A stretch of DNA of 64,000 nt from Ascidiaceihabitans donghaensis (GCF_900302465.1 NZ_OMOR01000001.1:1674001-1738000), one strand, 5' to 3'. Numbered from the stretch's first letter, positions 1 to 8,153 are shown. Notes: generated by a model from the letters alone, not told the origin. Made by a program: numbers and translations.

Positions 1-384
1 GGCGGCGAAGTCCGTTTGGGGCAGGTGTTTGTAAACCTGATCAGCAATGCGGCCGACGCGATGCAAGACAGTGCAGAAAAGCAGCTAACGATACATATTG
101 TCCAAGGCGGAGCATCAACTGGTGGCGGGAACCCGGATGGGCGCGGTGCCGTGACAGTGACCTTCGAAGACACCGGCCCGGGTATTTCAGTGCCTGACAA
201 AGTGTTCGACCCGTTCTATTCGACCAAAGAAGTCGGTGCGTCAGAAGGCATGGGGTTGGGCCTGTCGATTTCTTACGGCATCGTGCAAAGCTTTGGGGGC
301 GAAATTCGCGGCACCAACACTGACAAAGGCGCTGTCTTCGCGGTGCATTTGGATCACTGGCAAGAGGATGACAAGATAACATGA
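1..384 (+). CDS. dctB: C4-dicarboxylate sensor histidine kinase, C-terminal part (DctB-like)
   Basis: The reading frame is open from base 1, so the N-terminus lies outside the window. What remains is the ATP-binding half of a histidine kinase: an N box (NLISNAADAM), a G1 box (DTGPGIS), an F-box region (VFDPFYSTKEVG) and a G2 box (GMGLGLSISYGIV), all in normal order. The stop overlaps the next gene by ATGA, so kinase and response regulator are probably translationally coupled. DctB proteins sense periplasmic dicarboxylates and phosphorylate DctD. The name rests on adjacency to a DctD-like regulator and dctPQM; the sensor domain is not visible here. Confidence 0.85.
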   Translation, partial: GGEVRLGQVFVNLISNAADAMQDSAEKQLTIHIVQGGASTGGGNPDGRGAVTVTFEDTGPGISVPDKVFDPFYSTKEVGASEGMGLGLSISYGIVQSFGGEIRGTNTDKGAVFAVHLDHWQEDDKIT

Positions 385-1610
385 CACGATCTGTTCTTGT
401 GGTGGATGATGATGCAGCCGTGCGGGACGCGGTGTCGCAAACGCTGGAACTGGCCGATCTTGATCCAATGCCTGTGGGGTCTTTTGTCGCCGCCAAAGAC
501 CACATCAACAGGGGCTTTGACGGGGTCATCTTGTCTGACATCCGCATGCCTGGGCGCGACGGATTTCATCTTTTGGATTATGCCCATGCCCAAGACCCTG
601 ATCTGCCTGTGATCTTGCTGACAGGGGAAGGTGATATTCCGATGGCGGTGCAGGCCATGGGGCAGGGTGCTTTTGATTTTCTGGAAAAACCCTGCGCGCC
701 CAGTGATTTGTTGGCAGTTCTTGAGCGGGCTTTGAAAACACGCGCATTGGTTTTGGAAAACCGTCGTCTGACGGAATTGGTGGAAACAGGTGATCCCGCG
801 GCGCGCATGTTGTTTGGATCATCTGATCTGGCAGAAGCGATGCGCACGCGGGTGCGCCGGTTTGCACAATTGGATGCAGATGTGCTTGTGACCGGTGCGA
901 CCGGCACGGGCATTTCCAAAGTGGCAGAGGTGATCCATCTGTCATCCACACGGTCCAAAGCGCCATTTGTGAAACAGGCCGCGGCCGATTTGAACGTGCC
1001 GCATCTGGAAGCGGCGCTGCAAGACGCACAAGGCGGCAGCTTGTTTCTGGATGAAATCGCCCTGTTGCCGGCCAACACGCAATTGTATCTGGCAGAAGTG
1101 CTTGAAGGTAGCGCGAAAGCGCGTCTGCTGGCGGGCAGCACGCGTGATCTGGACGATGTTGTGGCCCAAGGCCGCTTGAATGCAGACCTTTATTACCGCG
1201 TCAACACCATGACTGTGCGCATCCCTTCATTGGCAGAGCGCCCCGAAGACATTCCCGTCCTGTTTCGCCATTACGTGGCCCAAGCCAGCGAACAGGCAGG
1301 CTTGCAAGCCCCGGATATAAGCCCGGATTTTGAAGCCACATTGATGGCGCAAAACTGGCCCGGAAACGCGCGATCGCTGATGAGTGCGGCGATGCGGTTT
1401 GTTTTGGGCATGCCGGAAGACGTCACGGAAGCCACTGATCTGGGACTAAGCGAACAGATGGCGCGGGTAGAGCGGTCATTGCTGATTGCTGCCTTGGGGC
1501 GGCACAACGGGATGGCGGCCCGCGCGGCTGAAGGGTTAAAGCTGCCGCGTAAAACCTTCTACGATAAATTGAAACGCTACGGGATTCGCGCCGAAGACTA
1601 CCGGCGCTAA
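381..1610 (+). CDS. dctD: DctD-like NtrC-family response regulator lacking the GAFTGA loop
   Basis: A 409-aa regulator. The N-terminal receiver domain has the acidic pair (VDDD), phospho-acceptor Asp in LSDIRMPGRDG and the conserved Lys in LEKP. An AAA+ domain follows and ends in a Fis-type HTH (GLKLPRKTFYDKLKRYGI). The AAA+ domain is atypical: Walker A reads GATGTGIS, without the usual Lys, and the stretch that normally holds the sigma54-contact motif GAFTGA is absent, so the chain runs from APFVKQAAADLNVP almost directly to Walker B (GGSLFLDEI). The arginine-finger region (GRLNADLYYRVN) is kept. GAFTGA-less NtrC proteins that activate sigma70 promoters are known in Rhodobacter, so a sigma54-independent role is inferred. 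Likely target: the dctPQM operon downstream. Confidence 0.85.
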   Translation: MTRSVLVVDDDAAVRDAVSQTLELADLDPMPVGSFVAAKDHINRGFDGVILSDIRMPGRDGFHLLDYAHAQDPDLPVILLTGEGDIPMAVQAMGQGAFDFLEKPCAPSDLLAVLERALKTRALVLENRRLTELVETGDPAARMLFGSSDLAEAMRTRVRRFAQLDADVLVTGATGTGISKVAEVIHLSSTRSKAPFVKQAAADLNVPHLEAALQDAQGGSLFLDEIALLPANTQLYLAEVLEGSAKARLLAGSTRDLDDVVAQGRLNADLYYRVNTMTVRIPSLAERPEDIPVLFRHYVAQASEQAGLQAPDISPDFEATLMAQNWPGNARSLMSAAMRFVLGMPEDVTEATDLGLSEQMARVERSLLIAALGRHNGMAARAAEGLKLPRKTFYDKLKRYGIRAEDYRR

Positions 1611-1665
1611 CATTTGTGCGGATTTTCGCACAAATGCAGGACGGTTTGTGCGAAAATCCGCACCA
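1611..1665. promoter_or_regulatory. Tandem DctD-type upstream activator dyads
   Basis: Two inverted repeats lie directly after dctD. The first, 1611-1636, pairs CATTTGTGCG with CGCACAAATG. The second, 1645-1665, has TTGTGCG facing CGCAC. Both resemble the TTGTGCG...CGCACAA dyads described as DctD binding sites upstream of rhizobial dctA. They are about three helical turns apart, a spacing that suits cooperative binding on one DNA face. They are about 190 bp upstream of dctP. Binding is inferred from resemblance. Confidence 0.7.
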
Positions 1666-1703
1666 GCAGAAGGCTGCCACTTCTCAATTGGACTAGTGAT
1701 TTA

Positions 1704-1731
1704 TTGCAATATGCTGAAAATAAATGATAAT
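1704..1731 (+). promoter_or_regulatory. Possible sigma70-type promoter for dctP
   Basis: TTGCAA (1704-1709) and GATAAT (1726-1731) are separated by 16 bp, about 40 bp downstream of the second dyad. I found no good -24/-12 (TGGCAC-N5-TTGC) element between the dyads and dctP, which fits the GAFTGA-less activator. The match is modest and could be chance in an AT-rich stretch. Confidence 0.35.
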
Positions 1732-1847
1732 TTCAAACGGCTATAAGTCATTTTGATCACCCCGCGCCAACAGCGCAAAGATGTGGTTCACTGGCGCCAA
1801 GCTGCCTTCAGGGTGGCGCTACATCTATGTTTCTGGGAGGAAACCAC

Positions 1848-2855
1848 ATGAAATTTGTATCTGCTGTGGCTGCGGCCGCGCTTAGCTTTACTGTGTCGGC
1901 CGGTGCTGTTGCCGCGGCTTGTGACGACGGTGAAATCGTCATCAAGTTCAGCCACGTCACCAACACGGACAAGCACCCGAAAGGCATCGCTGCGTCCTTG
2001 CTGGGACAGCGCGTCAACGACGAGATGAACGGCACGGCCTGCATGGAAGTGTTCCCGAACTCGACGCTTTACAACGACAACCAGGTGCTGGAAGCGATGC
2101 TGCAAGGTGACGTGCAACTGGCGGCGCCTTCGCTTTCCAAGTTCGAGCAATTTACCAAGCAATTCCGCATCTTCGATCTGCCATTCATGTTCAACGACAT
2201 CGCGGCCGTTGACGCTTTCCAAAGCTCTGAAACCGGTCAGGCGATGAAAGAATCCATGGTGCGCCGTGGTCTTTTGGGCCTCGCGTTCTGGCACAATGGC
2301 ATGAAACAAATGTCGGCCAACGTGCCTTTGGAATCCCCATCCGATGCCAACGGCCTCAAGTTCCGCGTTCAGAACTCTGACGTGTTGAAGGCGCAAATGG
2401 CGGCTTTGGGTGGCTCTCCGCAGCCTATGGCCTTTTCTGAAGTGTACGGCGCCTTGCAAACTGGCGTTGTGGACGGTCAGGAAAACACATGGTCCAACAT
2501 CTACGGCAAAAAGTTCTTTGAGGTTCAGGACGGCGTGACCGAAACCAACCACGGCATCATCGACTATCTGTTGGTGACCAATGTGGATTGGTGGGAAGGT
2601 CTGGACGAAGGTGTGCGCACCCAGCTTGGCACGATCATCGAAGAAGTGTCTGTGGCGCGTAACGCTGAATCCACAGCTGTGAACGCATCCAACAAGCAGG
2701 CGATCCTGGACGCGGGCGGTGTTGTGCGTGAATTGACCGCAGAGCAGCGCGAAGAATGGGTCACAGTGATGAAGCCTGTATGGGAACAGTTCAAAGGCGA
2801 TGTTGGCCAAGAGAACATCGACGCGGCCCAAGCGATCAACGCAGCCACAAACTAA
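1848..2855 (+). CDS. dctP: TRAP transporter substrate-binding protein (DctP family)
   Basis: A 335-aa periplasmic solute receptor. I chose the ATG at 1848 because GGGAGG sits 7 nt upstream and the product then begins with a normal Sec signal peptide (MKFVSAVAAAALSF..., cleavage near AVAA-AC). The mature part has DctP-family features, including the KFSHVTNTDKHPKG N-terminal strand, LKFRVQNSDVLKAQMAALG (with the conserved Arg that usually pairs with the substrate carboxylate) and the SEVYGALQTGVVDGQENTWSNI segment. It delivers its ligand to DctQM. The exact ligand (C4-dicarboxylate or another carboxylate) cannot be read from sequence; the DctBD neighbours favour dicarboxylates. Confidence 0.93.
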   Translation: MKFVSAVAAAALSFTVSAGAVAAACDDGEIVIKFSHVTNTDKHPKGIAASLLGQRVNDEMNGTACMEVFPNSTLYNDNQVLEAMLQGDVQLAAPSLSKFEQFTKQFRIFDLPFMFNDIAAVDAFQSSETGQAMKESMVRRGLLGLAFWHNGMKQMSANVPLESPSDANGLKFRVQNSDVLKAQMAALGGSPQPMAFSEVYGALQTGVVDGQENTWSNIYGKKFFEVQDGVTETNHGIIDYLLVTNVDWWEGLDEGVRTQLGTIIEEVSVARNAESTAVNASNKQAILDAGGVVRELTAEQREEWVTVMKPVWEQFKGDVGQENIDAAQAINAATN

Positions 2856-2862
2856 GCCTAAG

Positions 2863-2899
2863 AACCCCGCGCTGGCTGGTCTGGCGCGGGGTTTATTTT
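2863..2899 (+). terminator. Hairpin between dctP and dctQ
   Basis: AACCCCGCGC (2863-2872) pairs perfectly with GCGCGGGGTT (2884-2893) around an 11-nt loop and is followed by TTTATTTTG. It is a credible partial terminator or 3' stabiliser within the operon, a common way to make more binding protein than permease. Confidence 0.75.
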
Positions 2900-2921
2900 G
2901 TCTGAAACAGGGGGGAGGCCG

Positions 2922-3617
2922 ATGGCGTCCAATTACAACAAGGCCGAACTGACAGGCGTCGGACGCTGGGTCAATGAATTCGAAGAGACCGCGATTGCGC
3001 TGATTTTGGGTGCGATGCTGGTCATTACCTTCATCAACGTCGTGCTGCGCTTTGCATTTAATTCCGGCTTGATCTGGGGGCTGGACGCGGTGGCCAACCT
3101 GTTTGCGTGGCTGGTGATCTTTGGCGCAAGCTATGCGATCAAGACCACCTCGCATTTGGGGGTCGATGCGGTCACCAACCTGTTTTCGCCGCCCATCCGC
3201 CGCGTGCTCGCGTTGATTGCAGGGGCGTTGTGCGTTCTGTTTGCTGTGCTTTTGATGAAAGGGGCGTGGGATGCTTGGGCCAACTTTGCCAACCTTCCGC
3301 AAACCACGGGCCGTTGGTTTCCCACAGGTTTTGAGGAAATGCGCCGCTCGTCCTTTCGCGGATATCTGACAGACAATGGCATTCCCATGGTGGAATGGCT
3401 GCGCTGGTTAGAACCTTTAATCAACTACGACGAATCTTACGAAAAATTCCCGATGGTTGTGTTGCGCTTTATTCTGCCCTTTGGCGTGGCGCTGATTTTA
3501 TTTCGCTTCATTCAGGCCTTTGTGCGCGTGTGGACAGGTGTGTCCACCAGCCTGATCGTCAGCCATGAAGCCGAAGACGACGTCGAAAACGTGCGTCATG
3601 TGAACGCAGGAGACTGA
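2922..3617 (+). CDS. dctQ: TRAP transporter small permease subunit (DctQ)
   Basis: A 231-aa inner-membrane protein. The ATG at 2922 has a strong GGGGGAGG just upstream; an in-frame TTG at 2898 is a weaker alternative because it lies in the terminator tail. Hydrophobic segments include AIALILGAMLVITFINVVLR, a second after WGLDAVANLFAWLVIFGAS, VLALIAGALCVLFAVLLM, and a C-terminal VVLRFILPFGVALILFRFI, matching the four-helix DctQ plan. A longer than usual loop sits between helices 3 and 4. It pairs with DctM to form the membrane part of the TRAP transporter. Confidence 0.9.
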   Translation: MASNYNKAELTGVGRWVNEFEETAIALILGAMLVITFINVVLRFAFNSGLIWGLDAVANLFAWLVIFGASYAIKTTSHLGVDAVTNLFSPPIRRVLALIAGALCVLFAVLLMKGAWDAWANFANLPQTTGRWFPTGFEEMRRSSFRGYLTDNGIPMVEWLRWLEPLINYDESYEKFPMVVLRFILPFGVALILFRFIQAFVRVWTGVSTSLIVSHEAEDDVENVRHVNAGD

Positions 3618-3621
3618 ACCT

Positions 3622-5001
3622 ATGGACGTTGTACTTCTTTTCTCGATGGTCATCGGGCTGATGCTGATCGGGGTGCCGATTGCGGTGTCCTTGGGCCTAT
3701 CTTCGACCCTTTTCCTTTTGATCTATTCCGATGCCTCGCTGGCCTCTGTTGCCAATTCGCTGTTTGACGCAATGCGCGAACACTACACGCTGCTGGCCAT
3801 TCCGTTTTTCATTCTGGCCTCGACCTTCATGTCGACGGGTGGCGTGGCGAAACGTATTATCCGGTTTTCCATTGCCTGCGTGGGGCATTTGCCCGGTGGT
3901 TTGGCGATTGCGGGTGTCTTTGCCTGTATGCTTTTTGCCGCTTTGTCGGGATCGTCCCCCGCCACCGTGGTTGCCATCGGCACGATCGTGATCGCGGGCA
4001 TGCGGCAGGTGGGCTACACCAAGGATTTTGCCGCTGGCGTCATTGCCAATGCGGGCACATTGGGCATCCTGATCCCGCCCTCTATCGTGATGGTGGTTTA
4101 TGCCTCTGCGGTGGATGTGTCCGTGGGGCGCATGTTCCTGGCCGGTGTCATTCCGGGTCTGATGGCCGGTTTCATGCTGATGACCGCGATTTATGTGGTG
4201 GCCAAGCTGCGCAATCTGCCCAAAGGCGACTGGTTGGGGTGGGGTGAGATCCGTGCCTCTGGTCTGGATGCGTCTTGGGGGTTGTTCCTGATTGTCATCA
4301 TTCTGGGCGGCATCTACGGCGGTATCTTCACGCCCACGGAAGCGGCGGCTGTGGCGGCAGTCTATGCCTTTCTGATTTCGGTCTTTGTGTACCGCGATAT
4401 GGGGCCGCTGCGCACGAAAGATGATGACGCGCGCAATCTGACTTTGATGCAAAAACCCATTGCGCTGGTCACGGTGTTCTTCCACCGCGACACCCGCGAT
4501 GCGCTGTTCGAGGCGGGCAAGTTGACGGTCACGTTGCTGTTCATCATCGCCTGTGCCTTGATCCTGAAGCATGTTCTGACTGAAGAGCAGATCCCACAAG
4601 CCATTGCGGCCTCCATGCTTGAAGCCGGTTTGGGTCCTGTGGTGTTCCTGATCATCGTGAACGTGATCTTGCTGATCGGTGGCCAGTTTATGGAGCCATC
4701 AGGGCTGTTGGTGATCGTGGCCCCATTGGTCTTTCCTATCGCGATCGAGCTGGGCATTGATCCCATTCATCTGGGCATCATCATGGTGGTCAACATGGAG
4801 ATCGGCATGATCACCCCGCCTGTTGGTCTGAATCTGTTTGTCACTTCTGGTGTGGCTGGGATGCCGATGATGCGGGTTGTGAAGGCAGCGTTGCCCTTTA
4901 CGGCCGTGTTGTTCGTGTTCCTGATTATGGTCACGTATATTCCGGCGATTTCCACGTGGTTGCCCAATATGATGATGGGGCCGGAGATCATCACCAAATA
5001 G
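3622..5001 (+). CDS. dctM: TRAP transporter large permease subunit (DctM)
   Basis: A 459-aa polytopic membrane protein starting 4 nt after dctQ. It has the DctM family signature regions: an N-terminal LLFSMVIGLMLIGVPIAVSLG helix, the FAALSGSSPATVVAIG re-entrant loop, AGTLGILIPPSIVMVVYA, and the C-terminal NMEIGMITPPVGLNLFV repeat. It is the ion-coupled transport channel (Na+ in characterised homologues). It is slightly longer than many DctM proteins because of a cytoplasmic loop near residues 255-290. It ends the operon, ahead of a strong terminator. Confidence 0.94.
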   Translation: MDVVLLFSMVIGLMLIGVPIAVSLGLSSTLFLLIYSDASLASVANSLFDAMREHYTLLAIPFFILASTFMSTGGVAKRIIRFSIACVGHLPGGLAIAGVFACMLFAALSGSSPATVVAIGTIVIAGMRQVGYTKDFAAGVIANAGTLGILIPPSIVMVVYASAVDVSVGRMFLAGVIPGLMAGFMLMTAIYVVAKLRNLPKGDWLGWGEIRASGLDASWGLFLIVIILGGIYGGIFTPTEAAAVAAVYAFLISVFVYRDMGPLRTKDDDARNLTLMQKPIALVTVFFHRDTRDALFEAGKLTVTLLFIIACALILKHVLTEEQIPQAIAASMLEAGLGPVVFLIIVNVILLIGGQFMEPSGLLVIVAPLVFPIAIELGIDPIHLGIIMVVNMEIGMITPPVGLNLFVTSGVAGMPMMRVVKAALPFTAVLFVFLIMVTYIPAISTWLPNMMMGPEIITK

Positions 5002-5029
5002 GGCAGGCTGCGCCTGCACGCGATGTTTG

Positions 5030-5054
5030 CCGCCCCCTGCGGGGGCGGTTTTTT
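5030..5054 (+). terminator. Rho-independent terminator after dctM
   Basis: CCGCCCCC (5030-5037), loop TGC, GGGGGCGG (5041-5048), then six T residues. This is a textbook intrinsic terminator closing the dctPQM unit; tpiA converges from the other side. Confidence 0.92.
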
Positions 5055-5100
5055 GCGAGGCTCTGCCTCGCGCTCCGAAGTATTTCGGGCGAAAGGAAGA

Positions 5101-5850
5101 CTAGGCGGTGTTCAAGGCGTCGATGATTGGACTGAAGTCTGACGCTTGCAGGCTTGCGCCACCCACCAATGCCCCATCGACGTTTTTCGCTTTGAAGATT
5201 TCAGCGGCGTTTGATGCTTTGACCGACCCGCCATAAAGCAGAGATATCTGGTTGCCTGTTTCTGTTCCAAAGCGGGCGCATAATTCGCCGCGTATAAAAT
5301 CATGGACTTGAATAATCTGGTCGAGTGTGGGGACCTTGCCCGTCCCGATAGCCCAGATAGGTTCATAAGCGATCACCACAGTGTCCGCCGTTGCCCCGTT
5401 CGGAACTGACCCTGCCAATTGACCTCCGATGATGTCCAGAGTGTTGTCTGCTTCGCGGTCTTCGAGGCTTTCGCCCAGACATACAATCGCTGTCAGTCCC
5501 GCGTCTCGCGCTGCTTCAGCTTTGTTGCGCACATCGCGGTTGCGTTCTGCGTAGGCTTCGCGCCGTTCCGAATGCCCTACGATGACGTAAGACGCGCCCG
5601 TGTCGGCAATCATGTGGGCTGCGACATCGCCTGTAAATGCACCGCTTTGATCTGTGTGGCAGTCTTGCGCCCCGATGTTTATGGCGCTGTCTTGTGTTAG
5701 GTTTGCTGCACGAAACAACAGGGGGGCAGGGGGGCATATCACGATCGCGCAGTCACAAGTGCTGTGTGATTTGGTCAGTGTTTCCAATTCACTAAGGGAG
5801 GCACTGGTGCCGTTCATCTTCCAATTGCCTGCTGCGATTTTTTTGGCCAT
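5101..5850 (-). CDS. tpiA: Triosephosphate isomerase
   Basis: A 249-aa TIM-barrel enzyme interconverting dihydroxyacetone phosphate and glyceraldehyde 3-phosphate in glycolysis and gluconeogenesis. The start is the ATG giving MAKKIAAGNWKMNG, which carries the catalytic Asn9 and Lys11; an 18-residue upstream in-frame extension is unlike the family. Other signatures are IVGHSERR (catalytic His), AYEPIWAIGTG (catalytic Glu) and the phosphate-binding LLYGGSVKASN. Length and motifs are normal. It stands alone, convergent with dctM and divergent from the oxygenase gene. Confidence 0.97.
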   Translation of the reverse strand: MAKKIAAGNWKMNGTSASLSELETLTKSHSTCDCAIVICPPAPLLFRAANLTQDSAINIGAQDCHTDQSGAFTGDVAAHMIADTGASYVIVGHSERREAYAERNRDVRNKAEAARDAGLTAIVCLGESLEDREADNTLDIIGGQLAGSVPNGATADTVVIAYEPIWAIGTGKVPTLDQIIQVHDFIRGELCARFGTETGNQISLLYGGSVKASNAAEIFKAKNVDGALVGGASLQASDFSPIIDALNTA

Positions 5851-5976
5851 GTGTTTGGGTCCTGCATTTGCGTGATGCTGCGCCTGATAGCATTTGCGCG
5901 GCATCGCAGCAATGTCGGGGTTTTCCTTTGTGCTTCGGCACGTTAGTCAGCGGGTGTCAGAAAAAGGATGCGTTCC

Positions 5977-6882
5977 ATGATCCCAAGACTTGATGCACAG
6001 CTTATCCGCGCAGGAGACCGTGCAACACTGGCTGCTTTAGGCGAAGCGGCAAGGGGGGTCGGTTTTGCGACCGTTTATAACACCGCCCTGACGCCGTCCC
6101 GTGTTGAAGATGTTATTGAGATGTACCGGGCCTTCTTCCATTTGCCTGAAAGCGCCAAACGTGAAATCGATATGGCACGCACCGGTGCCAATCGTGGTTG
6201 GGGTGCGCCTGGATCAGAACAAGTCGATTTGGATGCAAACCCGGATTACAAACAGTTTTTCGACAGCGGATATGAGCTGTCCAAGGACGATCCTTTGGCC
6301 GCACTTTCCGTCTATGCGCCCAACCAATGGCCTGAAGTTCCAGCCGGCTTCCGCGAGATGGTTCAGGCCTATTATGATGACGCCCGCGATGTGGCGATGG
6401 ATGTTTTGCGTGGAATAGCTGCGGCCATCGACATGCCCCGCGATTACTTTGACGCGGCCTTCGCCAAACCTATGGTTTTGTTGCGCGGCAACTACTATCC
6501 GGAACGCCCCGTGTGGGCGACGGCCAAGGATTTCGGGATTGCCACGCATACCGATTACGGCTGTTTGACGTTGCTGGCCACCGATGGATCACCGGGACTG
6601 GAAGTGCGCAAGCGAGGAGGCGGATGGATCGCTGTCGAAGCGCCTCCGGGAGAATTTGTTATCAACTTTGGCGAAATGATGGAATTCTGGACCGCCGGAG
6701 ACGTAAAAGCCACGCCGCACCGCGTGGTGGGGGGCATGCACGAGCGTATTTCAGTGCCATTGTTCTTTAATCCGACCCATGACACAAATGTGGCCCCTCC
6801 GGGGTCAGATCAGGTTATCTCGGCAGGGGACCATCTGGCAAAACGGTTTGAGGAAACTTATGTGCATCTGCAAAAGCAGTAG
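5977..6882 (+). CDS. 2-oxoglutarate/Fe(II)-dependent oxygenase, isopenicillin N synthase-like family
   Basis: A 301-aa non-heme iron oxygenase. The jelly-roll core has the iron ligands His191-x-Asp193 (THTDYG) and His248 (TPHRVV), and the 2-oxoglutarate-binding Arg257-x-Ser259 (ERISVP). The N-terminal DIOX_N part (IPRLDAQLIRAG...) is present. I prefer the ATG at 5977, which has AAAAGG 8-9 nt upstream; an ATG at 5968 abuts that ribosome-binding site. The substrate is unknown; relatives act on small molecules from gibberellins to amino-acid derivatives. It is a single-gene unit. Confidence 0.87.
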   Translation: MIPRLDAQLIRAGDRATLAALGEAARGVGFATVYNTALTPSRVEDVIEMYRAFFHLPESAKREIDMARTGANRGWGAPGSEQVDLDANPDYKQFFDSGYELSKDDPLAALSVYAPNQWPEVPAGFREMVQAYYDDARDVAMDVLRGIAAAIDMPRDYFDAAFAKPMVLLRGNYYPERPVWATAKDFGIATHTDYGCLTLLATDGSPGLEVRKRGGGWIAVEAPPGEFVINFGEMMEFWTAGDVKATPHRVVGGMHERISVPLFFNPTHDTNVAPPGSDQVISAGDHLAKRFEETYVHLQKQ

Positions 6883-6888
6883 GCCTGA

Positions 6889-7212
6889 TCACAGGGCTGC
6901 AAGGGCCCGCCGTGCCCATGCGCTGGCGTCCTCGGGGTCATCCAGCAAATGTTCCGGCATCGTCCAGTAGGGCATAGAGCTGGCCGCGCCGCCTTTGCGT
7001 GTGTAGGTCCAGCGGTCCCACCCTTCTGCGTCGAAGGCTTTGACCATGTCGCCCGCGCCTTTGAGCCGCAATTGGCCCTCCGACATCACCAGCGCGAAGA
7101 TGACGCCATCTGCATAAATCCCAAGCCCGCCGAACATTTTCCGTGTGGTTAAAGGGCCGACACCTTCAAATAGATCATGAACAAAAGCGATCTGTTCGTC
7201 GGACACGGCCAT
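6889..7212 (-). CDS. TfoX N-terminal domain protein
   Basis: A 107-aa protein matching the TfoX_N family, with the hallmark TRKMFGGLGIYADGVIFALV and the later GGAASSMPYWTMPEHLLDDP. TfoX in gammaproteobacteria affects competence regulation, but most alphaproteobacterial single-domain members are uncharacterised. The start MAVSDEQ follows the stop of the upstream IscA-like gene by one base, so it is probably cotranscribed with it. No C-terminal TfoX domain is present. Confidence 0.8.
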   Translation of the reverse strand: MAVSDEQIAFVHDLFEGVGPLTTRKMFGGLGIYADGVIFALVMSEGQLRLKGAGDMVKAFDAEGWDRWTYTRKGGAASSMPYWTMPEHLLDDPEDASAWARRALAAL

Positions 7213-7213
7213 T

Positions 7214-7564
7214 TTACATGCCTTCGAATTTGATGCTTTCGCCACATCCACAGGCTTCGGTCACGTTGGGGTTTTTGAACTTGAACCCGGATTCCAAAAG
7301 GCTGGTTTCATAATCAATTTCAGTGCCGAACAAGAACATTTGTGCCATGGGCGCAATCAAGACGCGGGCCCCGTCCTGTTCAACCACTTCGTCATTGGGG
7401 TCTTTGTCGTCGACATAGTCCATTGTGTATTCCATGCCCGCGCAACCGCCTTTTTTGACGCCGATACGCAGGCCCGCGTGGCCGCCGGTTTCCATCAGTT
7501 TGGAAATCTGGGACGCTGCTTTTGGTGTGATGGACACGGCTTGTTTTCCGGGGATCGAGAACAT
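7214..7564 (-). CDS. Iron-sulfur cluster carrier/assembly protein (HesB/IscA/SufA type)
   Basis: A 116-aa A-type Fe-S carrier. The three conserved cysteines are Cys41 (KKGGCAGMEY), Cys105 and Cys107 (ACGCGES), which bind an iron or Fe-S cluster for delivery to apoproteins. Full length for the family. It lies downstream of a DUF59/SufT-like gene on the same strand, which points to Fe-S maturation. Whether it is SufA, IscA or ErpA cannot be settled from sequence alone. Confidence 0.92.
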   Translation of the reverse strand: MFSIPGKQAVSITPKAASQISKLMETGGHAGLRIGVKKGGCAGMEYTMDYVDDKDPNDEVVEQDGARVLIAPMAQMFLFGTEIDYETSLLESGFKFKNPNVTEACGCGESIKFEGM

Positions 7565-7616
7565 TTTTTTGCTCCTGTAGGGGGCACGCCTTGCCTGCGT
7601 GGACGTGTGGAATTGC

Positions 7617-7982
7617 TTACATGAATCCTAATTCAAGGCGGGCCTCGTCAGACATCATGTCCATGCCCCAAGGAGGTTCCCAGACCAAAGACACATCAAC
7701 GTGTTTGACACCTGGCAATGGCTCTACGGCGTCTGCAACCCAGCCGGGCATTTCGCCTGCGACAGGGCATCCGGGCGCCGTCAATGACATGGTGATTTTC
7801 ACCGCATTCTCGGCGTCGATATCGATGGTGTAGATCAGACCCAATTCGTAGATGTTTACCGGAATTTCCGGATCATAGACCGAACGGCAACCCTCTACGA
7901 CGGCCTCGTAAAGCGGGTGGTCGGTAGAAGAGGGCGCAATCAATGGCGCACCTTCAAGCATCTCGTTGTTCTGGTCCATCAC
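7617..7982 (-). CDS. SUF-associated DUF59/MIP18 protein (SufT-like)
   Basis: A 121-aa protein with the DUF59 core: SVYDPEIPVNIYELGLIY, the Cys-containing SLTAPGCPVAGEMP and the C-terminal VWEPPWGMDMMSDEARLELG. These proteins act as auxiliary factors in Fe-S cluster maturation. It begins with two consecutive ATG codons (7982 or 7979), with AAAGAG upstream. It probably heads the unit with the IscA-type carrier and the TfoX-N gene. The symbol is left blank because PaaD-type paralogues share the fold. Confidence 0.87.
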   Translation of the reverse strand: MMDQNNEMLEGAPLIAPSSTDHPLYEAVVEGCRSVYDPEIPVNIYELGLIYTIDIDAENAVKITMSLTAPGCPVAGEMPGWVADAVEPLPGVKHVDVSLVWEPPWGMDMMSDEARLELGFM

Positions 7983-8073
7983 GGGTCTCTTTTCACGTTT
8001 CCTGAGTGATTATATAGGGATTGCGTGCGCTTGCGTCCAGAGGGGCAATCGATGCTTTGGCAAGTTGCCTGTA

Positions 8074-8106
8074 TGTAGCGTGACTGTAGCGTGACTGTAG
8101 CGTGAC
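8074..8106. repeat. Three tandem 11-bp units
   Basis: TGTAGCGTGAC occurs three times in exact tandem (8074-8084, 8085-8095, 8096-8106), directly abutting a copy of a dispersed repeat. It is upstream of the SufT-like gene and may reflect slippage or a multi-site binding region. Confidence 0.85.
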
Positions 8107-8153
8107 AGGGATTTTTGCAGTGAATGACAGAGATATTTGCAGCAAACAGTTTT
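8102..8153. repeat. Dispersed repeat, copy 1
   Basis: A 52-bp stretch beginning GTGACAGGGATTTTTGCAGT matches 49398-49449 with two differences, and weaker similarity continues for about 60 bp. Each copy is intergenic. Read in reverse, both give short ORF fragments with the same phrase (FAANISVIHC), a consequence of DNA-level conservation. It is likely a host repeat or a remnant of a small mobile element. Confidence 0.75.

Noticed and set aside
1611-1847. Sigma54 -24/-12 promoter for dctP
   Set aside because: The closest TGG...GC arrangements have the wrong spacing (9 or 14 instead of 10), so none is supported.
1788-3302. Reverse 504-codon ORF over dctP and dctQ
   Set aside because: High His/Gln/Arg content and lack of any domain show it is an antisense shadow of the real genes.
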